Positions 43,640 through 51,897 of a stretch of 64,000 bases of DNA are shown one piece after another; the first letter of the stretch is position 1, and every line of letters starts with the position of its first letter. Both the position numbers and the translations under genes were made by a program. The notes below the pieces were generated by a model. That model had not been told where the DNA came from, ran no database searches, and saw nothing but the letters and a program-made list of their open reading frames with translations. Origin of the DNA: CALOFP01 sp942492635 (GTDB lineage Bacteria > UBP6 > UBA1177 > CALOFP01); NCBI GenBank assembly GCA_942492635.1, contig CALOFP010000003.1, positions 806,001-870,000 of the forward strand. The letters run 5' to 3'.

Positions 43640-43768
43640 TAGTTTTTTCATTTCCGGCAAACTTTGAAACATGATTATTACTTTGAAATGGAGTGTGATT
43701 TTAGTTTGAACTTGCAGAGTCAATACTATGCTACAATCTTTCTGGGTTACACAAAACGGATTATTATT

Positions 43769-43797
43769 GTAATTAACAATATTGTTAACTATAATGA
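43769..43797 (+). promoter_or_regulatory. Export-operon promoter with embedded palindromic operator
   Basis: TTGTAA, 17-nt spacer, TATAAT. Positions 43775-43790 of the spacer form the perfect 16-bp palindrome TTAACAATATTGTTAA, so a repressor dimer there would cover the promoter. About 30 nt before the TolC-like start. An alternative extended -10 (TGCTACAAT) lies about 60 bp upstream. Confidence 0.65.
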
Positions 43798-43825
43798 CAT
43801 TTGACCAACATTATTAAAATGTATT

Positions 43826-45310
43826 ATGAAATTTATTTTTATTATCACTTTTCTATCTTTTTCTATACTTTTTGCAGATGAAAATTCTAATCGACTATCA
43901 CTTAACCATTCGGTTTCAATCCTTTTAAAAAACAGCAATCACCTAAAATCAATAAAAAGAACAGAGGAGATTACCTACGCCAGGTATCTCCAGCAAAAGT
44001 CAATTTACAATTTCACTTTGAACGGCAGAGCTGCGGGAAATCGGGATTACAATCCTTCAGACAGCTCCCCTACCGTCAACTCTCTTTCATATGGTGTTGG
44101 TTTTTCTAAGACTATTCGCTCTGGAATTCTTTTCGACGGTTCACTTAATATGATTCATTCTCAAACTTTTTTACAGGAGGATGAGTTTCACTCCAGGACA
44201 CCTTCTCTCGAACTCTCCACAAGGCTGCCTCTATTGACTTCATGGAGACCTTCGATAGCGGCGGGATACGAAACCGCCTCAAGGATTGAATTCGAGGCGA
44301 CAACTTATGAATCTTTTGAGCTTGTCTCTTTAAAATTGGTGGAATTGATATCGTTGTACTGGAACTATGTTGCGAATTTGGAACATCTCCGGATTCTCAA
44401 TGAAAATCAGGAAATGACAGAGAAGCTGATCGAAGATATTCGGGAACTCATAAGGTTGGAGAAAAAACCGGAATCGGATATTATTCCATTTCTGGCCAAT
44501 CTGTCGAATATAAAACTTTCAAAAAAATCAGTTCAAAAATCCACCTACAATATCCGCAGAGATATTCTGAATCTGCTGGAAATCGATTTTGAAAACAGCG
44601 ATTTTAATCCATCCACACCTCTTGTCTTTTTCGATTTTCAGGAACTGAATATCGAAAAGACAAAAGATTACTTCATAAAAAACGCAATGGAGTACAGAGG
44701 ACTATTAATTGCTGATAAAAAGAAGCTGTCGGCACTCAAAAGCCGATTGAAAACTTCACAGGACCTGACAAACGACAATTTCGATCTGACCATATCCTCC
44801 AAAGCTTTTAAAAACTACCTCTCGGAAGATACTGACGAGTATGCCTACTCTGTAAACGGAACTCTTTCCTACGATTTCTCTTTTGAAAAAAAGCGTTCCG
44901 AAGGCGTCTATGCGGAAAACCTTGCTCTATATCATAAACAGCTTATTGAAAAAGCAATAACCGAGAAGGAGGTGAGGAAGAATATCATTTCCAAAATTGA
45001 TTCGTTAAAATTTCTTTCCTCTATGATTGCGGAACGAAAAAACGAGATTTCCCTCTACAATAAAAGTCTTGAGAATGAAAAGGAAAAATTTAAACTTGGA
45101 AATTCTACTGTAATTGATATTTTAAATACTGAAAACCTTTTACTGCAGGCGAGACTTAAGAGTATATCGGACAGGCTGGACTTTGCTGTAAAGTTCACGG
45201 AGCTCCAATTCGAATCCGGTATGCTGATTAGAAAAGAGAGGGACAGATTTGTTTTTAATGTAGAATCAATTACCGATGTCAACAACGGATTCTTGATATA
45301 TGGAAAATAA
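43826..45310 (+). CDS. TolC-family outer-membrane efflux protein
   Basis: 494 aa with signal peptide 'MKFIFIITFLSFSILFA'. Long amphipathic helical hairpins occur in two halves ('LNENQEMTEKLIEDIRELIR' and 'SLENEKEKFKLGNSTVIDIL'), where KLGNSTVIDIL is the typical TolC second-repeat motif (x-G-x-x-x-x-x-D-x-L). Overlaps the adaptor gene by 11 nt. It forms the outer-membrane duct of a type I secretion-like exporter for the mature peptides. Confidence 0.85.
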   Translation: MKFIFIITFLSFSILFADENSNRLSLNHSVSILLKNSNHLKSIKRTEEITYARYLQQKSIYNFTLNGRAAGNRDYNPSDSSPTVNSLSYGVGFSKTIRSGILFDGSLNMIHSQTFLQEDEFHSRTPSLELSTRLPLLTSWRPSIAAGYETASRIEFEATTYESFELVSLKLVELISLYWNYVANLEHLRILNENQEMTEKLIEDIRELIRLEKKPESDIIPFLANLSNIKLSKKSVQKSTYNIRRDILNLLEIDFENSDFNPSTPLVFFDFQELNIEKTKDYFIKNAMEYRGLLIADKKKLSALKSRLKTSQDLTNDNFDLTISSKAFKNYLSEDTDEYAYSVNGTLSYDFSFEKKRSEGVYAENLALYHKQLIEKAITEKEVRKNIISKIDSLKFLSSMIAERKNEISLYNKSLENEKEKFKLGNSTVIDILNTENLLLQARLKSISDRLDFAVKFTELQFESGMLIRKERDRFVFNVESITDVNNGFLIYGK

Positions 45311-46562
45311 GAAAAAAAATATATTCAGGGAAGAGGCTCTTCAAAACCGGAATCACCATGAAGCGCTTGACAACATGATCATGATTGTAACACCTCTCGG
45401 CTGGGTTGTTGCATCTGTCCTGTCTGTTTTATTCTTTGCCCTTCTCTTCTGGAGTTTTTTCGGCACAATTTCCCAAAAGGTTTCTACCGACGGAATGCTT
45501 TTGAGAAAGGGAGGTGTTTCGGAAATATACTCAACGGGAAGAGGCGAAGTGCTGCGTGTTATTATCAACAAGGGAGATCTTGTTAATTCCGGTGATGTCA
45601 TAGCCGAAATCGAACAGCCTCAACTAGAAAAAAGAATTAAAAACATTGAGGAAAAGCTGACGGAACTGAAAAAAAACCACGAAGAAGTCCTGAAATACGG
45701 GAAAAAAGATTTCGATTTGAAGATAAACAACTATTCCGGTAAGAAAAAAAATATTCTGCTCTCCATAGAAGCTACAGGTAAAAAGATCAACTACATAAAA
45801 GAGCGTTTGGAGAACGAGACACAGCTCCTAAACAAGGGTCTTATAAGCAGGGAAACGTTGACTGCTACAAAACAGAAACTTCTCGATCTTGAAGATCTTC
45901 TTCGCCAGAAAAAAAACGACCTTGAAGCGATTTCAATTTCAACTAACAGCACAAGAAAAAATTTTGAAGAGCAGAGGATACAATTGGAGAAGGAAATTAA
46001 TGAAAATGAGAGAAATCACAATGAACTGCTCCAGCAGAAATTTTCCAGCTCCAAAATTGTTGCTAAAAAGAGCGGTATTGCCGTTGAAATAAAGATCAAG
46101 AAGGGAGACTTTGTTCATGAGGGGGAAGCTGTCGTAACAATCGAATCCGTGAAGCAGGAAAACGAACCTCTCTCGGCCTATCTCTATGTTCCCGTTGCTG
46201 ATGGAAAAAAGATTCTCTCGGGGATGGAAATCCAGCTTACCCCTTCAACTATAAAGAGAGAGGAGGACGGTTTCATCTACGGATCGGTCGAATCGGTTTC
46301 CTCTTTGCCTGTTTCAAAGGAAAAAATGGAAAGGACTCTCAGGAACGGAAAAATTGTTGAGACACTCTCACGAACAGGGGCACTATTTGAGATAAAAGCT
46401 AAACTTTCGAATAAGGGCAACGGTAAATATCGATGGTCCAATGAAAAATCCGAAAATATCGACCTTAATAGCGGGACCTACTGCACAGGGCTGATTACTG
46501 TGAAAAAACAGGCTCCCATCACTCTGCTGCTCCCCTACTTTAAAAAGATTTTCCCGGATTAA
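45300..46562 (+). CDS. HlyD-type membrane fusion protein (NHLM-type secretion protein)
   Basis: 420 aa. Short N-terminal cytoplasmic part, one membrane helix ('WVVASVLSVLFFALLFWSFF'), a biotinyl-lipoyl half ('STGRGEVLRVIINKGDLVNS'), a long coiled coil (about 110-250) and the second half ('SGIAVEIKIKKGDFVHEGEA'). Order and neighbours match the adaptor of NHLM peptide exporters. It links the ABC transporters to the TolC duct. Confidence 0.88.
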   Translation: MENKKKNIFREEALQNRNHHEALDNMIMIVTPLGWVVASVLSVLFFALLFWSFFGTISQKVSTDGMLLRKGGVSEIYSTGRGEVLRVIINKGDLVNSGDVIAEIEQPQLEKRIKNIEEKLTELKKNHEEVLKYGKKDFDLKINNYSGKKKNILLSIEATGKKINYIKERLENETQLLNKGLISRETLTATKQKLLDLEDLLRQKKNDLEAISISTNSTRKNFEEQRIQLEKEINENERNHNELLQQKFSSSKIVAKKSGIAVEIKIKKGDFVHEGEAVVTIESVKQENEPLSAYLYVPVADGKKILSGMEIQLTPSTIKREEDGFIYGSVESVSSLPVSKEKMERTLRNGKIVETLSRTGALFEIKAKLSNKGNGKYRWSNEKSENIDLNSGTYCTGLITVKKQAPITLLLPYFKKIFPD

Positions 46563-46564
46563 TT

Positions 46565-48730
46565 ATGTTCAAGAAAAGAAAAAGCTATCTTTTCAAGACG
46601 CCTGTTATTCTTCAGATGGAATCTGTCGAATGCGGTGCGGCTTCCCTTGGAATTATCCTGGCCTTCCACGGCAAGCACATTCCGCTTGAGGAACTGAGGG
46701 TGGCATGCGGTGTTACCCGTGACGGCAGCAGCGCTGCCAACATTGCCAATGCAGCACAGAAATACGGTCTTGATTTTAAGGGGCTTCAACTTACCGTTGA
46801 GGATTTGATGGAGGACGATTTTTTTCCTTCGATAATATATTGGGGATTCAACCATTTTGTTGTCATTGAAGGATTCAGGAACAACACTTTCTACATAAAT
46901 GATCCCGCCTCAGGAAGAAGAGAGGTGTCTCCCGATGAATTCGGTAAAAGATTTACGGGGGTACTGCTTGCCTTCGAACCTTCGCTAAATTTTAAAAAAT
47001 CCGGCAGGGAAACATCCATATTCACCATGATGTCCCACTGGATCAACGGTAGCAGGAAGGCTGTGGTCTTTTTTGTCATGACCGGACTGTTCCTGGTATT
47101 CCCGGGCATAATTATTCCCGCATTCTCCAAGATTTTCGTCGACGACATCTTGATCGGACAGATGGGGCTTTTCTGGTCTATCCCCCTGATATTCGGGATG
47201 CTTTCAACTGCATTTCTTAATGGAACTATAACCTGGCTGCAACAGTATTTCCTTCTCCGATTTCAGGAAAAGCTCTCCATAAAGTCTTCTTCACATCTTA
47301 TCCGCCACATTCTCCATCTGCCGGTTCAATTCTTTTCACAGCGCTATTCCGGTGAACTGGGCAGCAGGGTTGCAGTAAACAATGAAATTTCAGCATTTCT
47401 GGCAAACAACCTTTCAAGATCACTTCTGAGTCTTTTCACTATTGCTTTTTATGCCGCCGTAATGTTTGCCTACAGTTCGAAACTTGCCGTTACGTCCATT
47501 TCTTTAACATTCGTAAACTTTATAATTCTCTACCACTTCTCCGGAAAAATAAAATCCAGGAAACTTCAATATATGCAGGAAAGAGGAAAACTCATCGGTA
47601 TAACATCCTCCGGTCTTTCCGCAATTGAATCCTTGAAATCCGCGGGAAATGAGAATGATCTGGTCGACCGTTACAGTTCGGCCCACGCAAACTCAATAAA
47701 TAATGAGCAAAGCTTAAATTTTTATACCAGTGTATTGATGTTCTTTCCTCAAATACTGTTCAATGTAAACAATGTCGTAATACTTCTTTTGGGAAGTTTT
47801 GAGATTATTGAAGGCAACATCACAATGGGAATGCTTGTGGCATTTCAGGCAATAATGGGAAGCTTCTACCAGCCAGTCAACTCACTTCTTGCCATGGGCG
47901 GACAGATTCAGGAGATGAACGGAAATATTAAGAGGGTTGAGGATATTCTGAAGTATCCAGTTGATAAAAGTTATGATAAATCGGAAATTGAATTTAACGA
48001 ATATATAAAATTCACATCTCTTGAATTTTCAAATGTGACTTTCGGATACAACGAAAATTCAGCACCGCTTTTCAGCAATCTCAGTTTTTCTCTTCCTGAA
48101 AGAAAAAGCATAGCGATAATTGGAAGATCGGGAAGCGGAAAATCAACCGTCGCTAAACTGATTTCCGGACTGTACTCTCCGTGGGGTGGAGATATTCTTT
48201 TTAATTCCAGATCCATAAAAAATATTCCCGGAAAACTTCTGAGAAACGCTGTTGCCGTCGTTGATCAGCCCCCCACCCTTTTTTCAGGAACGGTCAAGGA
48301 GAACATCTCGATGTGGGACAGGACTGTTTCGGACAGTGACATCGTAAAAGCATGTAAAGATGCATGTATTCACGATGTAATTACAAAAAAGAGCGGAAAC
48401 TACAACCATATTGTCGAAGAGGGTGGAAAAAATTTCAGCGGTGGAGAAAAACAGAGAATGGAAATTGCCCGCGCTCTTGCAAAAAATCCTTCAATGCTCA
48501 TTCTTGACGAAGCGACAAGCGCTCTTGATCCGGCTACGGAAAAGGAAATTATGAACAACATTGAAAAGAGAAATATCAGCCTCGTTATAATAGCCCACAG
48601 GTTAAGTACAATAAGGGATTGCAACGAAATCATCGTACTGGATAGTGGAAATATTATTGAAAGAGGAAAACACAGTAATTTGATTAGCCTCAATGGATAC
48701 TATGCAAGAGAAATTAAAACAGCAGAATGA
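46565..48730 (+). CDS. Peptidase-containing ABC transporter (C39, NHLM-type)
   Basis: 721 aa. The N-terminal C39 peptidase is intact: Cys23 in 'QMESVECGAASLG', His97 in 'WGFNHFVVIEGF' and Asp113 in 'INDPASGRRE'. Six membrane helices follow, then an ATPase domain with Walker A 'IIGRSGSGKSTV', signature 'NFSGGEKQRME' and Walker B 'MLILDEATSALD'. It should cut the leaders after Ala-Gly(-Gly) and export the cores. Two nt after the adaptor gene. Confidence 0.93.
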   Translation: MFKKRKSYLFKTPVILQMESVECGAASLGIILAFHGKHIPLEELRVACGVTRDGSSAANIANAAQKYGLDFKGLQLTVEDLMEDDFFPSIIYWGFNHFVVIEGFRNNTFYINDPASGRREVSPDEFGKRFTGVLLAFEPSLNFKKSGRETSIFTMMSHWINGSRKAVVFFVMTGLFLVFPGIIIPAFSKIFVDDILIGQMGLFWSIPLIFGMLSTAFLNGTITWLQQYFLLRFQEKLSIKSSSHLIRHILHLPVQFFSQRYSGELGSRVAVNNEISAFLANNLSRSLLSLFTIAFYAAVMFAYSSKLAVTSISLTFVNFIILYHFSGKIKSRKLQYMQERGKLIGITSSGLSAIESLKSAGNENDLVDRYSSAHANSINNEQSLNFYTSVLMFFPQILFNVNNVVILLLGSFEIIEGNITMGMLVAFQAIMGSFYQPVNSLLAMGGQIQEMNGNIKRVEDILKYPVDKSYDKSEIEFNEYIKFTSLEFSNVTFGYNENSAPLFSNLSFSLPERKSIAIIGRSGSGKSTVAKLISGLYSPWGGDILFNSRSIKNIPGKLLRNAVAVVDQPPTLFSGTVKENISMWDRTVSDSDIVKACKDACIHDVITKKSGNYNHIVEEGGKNFSGGEKQRMEIARALAKNPSMLILDEATSALDPATEKEIMNNIEKRNISLVIIAHRLSTIRDCNEIIVLDSGNIIERGKHSNLISLNGYYAREIKTAE

Positions 48731-50879
48731 ATCCGAAGAAATGATGCTCAATGAGGCGTACACCTCTTTGGCCGGTGTCATTAAATCAAAAGCGGTCGGC
48801 AGTTTTCAATCCTTCTCTTCGGATTTACTCTTCAATACCCTCAAGTTTATTGAACAGTTTTCAGATATAAAATTCACCTATGTATCATTTGAAGAAAAAT
48901 CCCTTGACATCAGGGAAAAGATAAAGGAAATTGCGGAAACATCCAACCTCTATACCAGAAAAATAAAACTTGCTCAAAACTGGCACAAGAGAGATTGTGG
49001 CACATTCCTGGGCTTCCTTTCCGACAACACTCCTGTTGCCGTTTTTTTTGAGAAGAACAGGCACTTTCTGAAAAACTTAAAAACCGACGAAACAGTAAAA
49101 ATCGATTCTCAAACAGCAGCAGAGCTGAAGGATTTCGGTTACTACTTCTACAAACTATTTGAAAACAATCGGAAAATAGGATTTGCAGACCTTTTCAGGA
49201 CAACTTTCAGTAAATACGATCTCAAGGAACTTCTGTTTATCATCAACATCGGACTTTTCGGAAGTGTCCTTGGAATGCTGTTCCCTTATCTCACCGGAGT
49301 ACTTTTCGACACAGTAATTCCCAGTTTTGAAAAGCTGCAGATTTTAAATATCATTGCCGCAATACTTGCAGTCAATGTTTCATCCTCAATCTTTCAACTA
49401 GTGAGGGCTACGTCCTTTATTAGACTGAAAGGAAAATTCGCTATAAATATCCAGACTGCGATTATTCATCACCTTGTTCGTCTGCCTATAAATTTCTTTA
49501 AAAAATTTACCGTCGGGGATCTTGCGGACAGAAGCAACAGTATGGAAACCATTATTCATCTTCTTTCAAACGTGGCAGTCGACACCCTGGTTTCCGGCAT
49601 TTTCTCCCTAACGAATATAATTCTTCTTTTCATGTACAGCGGTACTCTTGCCCTTTACGGCATAACGTCTGCAATGCTTTTTGTAACGGTTAATCTTATC
49701 GCCTACTACTTTTTGCTGAAGCATTCAAGAAGATACATGAAACTGAACGGGGAAATTTCCGGATTACTTCTGCAGGTCATAAACGGAATAGTGAAGATAA
49801 AACAAAACAGCGGAGAAGGGCGCTTTTTCAGCCTCTGGGCAAAAAAGTATGCGGAAATGAGGAAAGAATCCTTCCGATCGGGATTGATATCAACCTACCT
49901 GAACGTCTTCTCTTCATCATACAACATAATTATTACAACAGGGCTCTTTGCCATCATCATCTTCTATGAAAATATTTCTCTCAGCACAGGTGAGTTTATT
50001 GCGTTCAACACTGCATTTTCCATATTTCTTTCCTCAACAATATCCATATTCACTTCAATAATTTCCGTTTTTAATATCTTTCCAGTCTACGAGAGGCTTC
50101 TTCCGATCATGAAAGAGCTTCCCGAAGCATCGGGAGACAAAAAGAAGCCAGGCCGAATTGACGGAAATATAGAGATAACGAACCTCTCTTTTAAATACGA
50201 TAACGAAATTTTCCCCGCACTCTCCAACGTCAACATCAAAATAGAAAAGGGATCCTTCGTAGCAATTGTCGGCCCCACAGGAAGCGGTAAATCAACACTG
50301 TTCAGATTAATGCTCGGTTTCGAATCATGTACGGTCGGCTCAATTTTCTATGACAACCACGATATGAGAGATCTGGACATAAGGTCACTCAGAAAGCACT
50401 TCGGAGTTGTACTCCAGGATGGCAAAATCGTAAAAGATTCTATTTTTTCCAACATATGCGCCGGAGCTGAAAAGACATATGACGAGGTAATGGCTGCAGC
50501 TAAAACGGCTGGAATAGAAAAAGACATCCTGGAAATGCCCATGCAGGCACACACAGTAATTAGCGAGGATTCCAGTACGATTTCCACAGGACAGAAACAG
50601 AGAATTCTTATCGCCAGAGCACTTCTGAACAATCCTTCGGTTCTCTTTTTTGATGAAGCGACAAGTTCAATCGACAACTCAACCCAGAACTTGATCATGG
50701 AAAATATCAGATCTCTTGAAGCCACAAAAATCGTAATCGCTCACAGGCTTTCGACAGTGAGAAATGCCGACACAATATATGTGTTGGACAACGGGAGAGT
50801 TGTCGAATCAGGAAAATACGATGATCTTATCTCCAGAGACGGATTCTTCAAAAATCTGGCGGAAAGGCAGCTTGTCTGA
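48693..50879 (+). CDS. Second ABC transporter without peptidase (NHLM-type ATPase)
   Basis: 728 aa. The N-terminal ~155 residues are not C39 but carry the 'LAQNWHKRDCGTFLGFLSDN' and 'TPVAVFFEKNRHFLK' pattern of the NHLM ATP-binding partner. Membrane domain, then Walker A 'IVGPTGSGKSTLF', signature 'TISTGQKQRILIA', Walker B 'VLFFDEATSSID'. Overlaps the preceding gene by 38 nt. It probably forms a heterodimer or a second pump for the same products. Confidence 0.9.
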   Translation: MDTMQEKLKQQNESEEMMLNEAYTSLAGVIKSKAVGSFQSFSSDLLFNTLKFIEQFSDIKFTYVSFEEKSLDIREKIKEIAETSNLYTRKIKLAQNWHKRDCGTFLGFLSDNTPVAVFFEKNRHFLKNLKTDETVKIDSQTAAELKDFGYYFYKLFENNRKIGFADLFRTTFSKYDLKELLFIINIGLFGSVLGMLFPYLTGVLFDTVIPSFEKLQILNIIAAILAVNVSSSIFQLVRATSFIRLKGKFAINIQTAIIHHLVRLPINFFKKFTVGDLADRSNSMETIIHLLSNVAVDTLVSGIFSLTNIILLFMYSGTLALYGITSAMLFVTVNLIAYYFLLKHSRRYMKLNGEISGLLLQVINGIVKIKQNSGEGRFFSLWAKKYAEMRKESFRSGLISTYLNVFSSSYNIIITTGLFAIIIFYENISLSTGEFIAFNTAFSIFLSSTISIFTSIISVFNIFPVYERLLPIMKELPEASGDKKKPGRIDGNIEITNLSFKYDNEIFPALSNVNIKIEKGSFVAIVGPTGSGKSTLFRLMLGFESCTVGSIFYDNHDMRDLDIRSLRKHFGVVLQDGKIVKDSIFSNICAGAEKTYDEVMAAAKTAGIEKDILEMPMQAHTVISEDSSTISTGQKQRILIARALLNNPSVLFFDEATSSIDNSTQNLIMENIRSLEATKIVIAHRLSTVRNADTIYVLDNGRVVESGKYDDLISRDGFFKNLAERQLV

Positions 50880-50894
50880 CATCTCACGAAGGAG

Positions 50895-51137
50895 ATGATT
50901 TCCACTTCGGGTTTGTCGCTTGACAATCATCTAATAGCCTTCGTGAATTCACATGAAGGATTCAATCAAATTAATCTTGAGTACTTTGATGGGATACTTA
51001 AGGATTTGGAAAAACCAGTAAAAACAAACTCTTCCAATCTATTTAACTTTGTGCCGACGGAAACGTGCCTGTTGGCCTTTGAGGATTGTTTTTCCGGCTC
51101 ATGTAAATCAAAAATCATGAAATTCGACGCAAAATAA
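50895..51137 (+). CDS. Possible small protein after the export operon (80 aa)
   Basis: Uncertain. An open frame 15 nt after the ABC gene. Its ATG lies directly at the end of AAGGAG, too close for normal initiation, inside a CATCTC/GAGATG hairpin. The C-terminus 'ETCLLAFEDCFSGSCKSKIM' has three Cys. It may be an immunity protein, a leader-divergent peptide, or nothing. Confidence 0.3.
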   Translation: MISTSGLSLDNHLIAFVNSHEGFNQINLEYFDGILKDLEKPVKTNSSNLFNFVPTETCLLAFEDCFSGSCKSKIMKFDAK

Positions 51138-51286
51138 TTAGACAGAATTCCTTGAACAATCCTTTTCGGGTTTGATTTCAAAAAACCATATTTTTTCATT
51201 TGATAAAATGATAACGATCATATGGATTTCATATCTTTTATCGGATAGGCACGAATTTCAATAAAGGGCTGGGTGTGTAATTTTCA

Positions 51287-51694
51287 CTAGATAATATTAT
51301 TTGCCTTTAGATATTTTGCGTAGCTCTGATCCGCACCCTTAATGTGATCCGCAAGCCATGTTTTGAGGAAATCGAGAACTTCGAGAGTGAGAGAAAGTTT
51401 ATTTGAGTTGAACTTCTCTTCAAAGTCAGCCACCTTTTTTACAAACAGCTGGTGCAATCTTATGTGATTGTCCGCCTGAGGATAACCGAACTTCTCAAAG
51501 ATCTTCTCCTCGTTCTTGAAATGCGTCACCGTGTACCTTGAGAGATTTCCTATGATGGAACCGAGCATTTCGTTACCCTTCCCTTCTCTCATGGCTTCGT
51601 AAAGTTCGTTTATGAGGCCCACAAGCTTTTTGTGCTCACGATCAATTGCAGGAATTGATGTTTCAAGATCTTCAGTCCATTTTAAAAAAGACAT
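51287..51694 (-). CDS. Bacteriohemerythrin
   Basis: 135 aa, four-helix di-iron protein that binds O2. Iron ligands visible: His in 'IPAIDREHKKLVGLIN', 'THFKNEEKIFE' (His, Glu), 'HIRLHQLFVKKV' (two His), and 'WLADHIKGADQSYAKYL' (His, Asp). Start at 51694 (ATGTCT), with GGAGG 5 nt upstream; two codons further upstream is GTG. Confidence 0.92.
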   Translation of the reverse strand: MSFLKWTEDLETSIPAIDREHKKLVGLINELYEAMREGKGNEMLGSIIGNLSRYTVTHFKNEEKIFEKFGYPQADNHIRLHQLFVKKVADFEEKFNSNKLSLTLEVLDFLKTWLADHIKGADQSYAKYLKANNII

Positions 51695-51855
51695 TTTCAC
51701 CTCCGTTTCCCAAAAAATGAATACTCATCTCAATCCAATGATAGTAAAAAAGATTATTACAGCAAAACAAATTTTCTTTTTGAAAGTTCGTGACGAAGTT
51801 TATGGACGATGATCTGTTTCCTGGCTACTAATTCTCGCCATCTCACTCAAAAAAA

Positions 51856-51875
51856 GGGGCGCCCGAAGACGCCCC
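51856..51875 (-). terminator. Intrinsic terminator of the DegP-like gene
   Basis: Minus strand GGGGCGTC-TTCG-GGCGCCCC followed by eight T. UUCG tetraloop with an 8-bp stem. 23 nt past the stop codon. Confidence 0.9.
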
Positions 51876-51897
51876 CTTAAGGTGATTGATGAGTATC

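Noticed and set aside
39436..43640. CRISPR-like interpretation of the repeated CCTAAGGCTC arms
   Set aside because: The arms are inverted, hundreds of bp apart and flank coding genes; there is no array spacing and no cas gene.
39436..43640. Integron cassette array with attC sites
   Set aside because: Arms are in inverted pairs around each gene, the cassettes are separated by long promoters, and no integrase gene is in the window.
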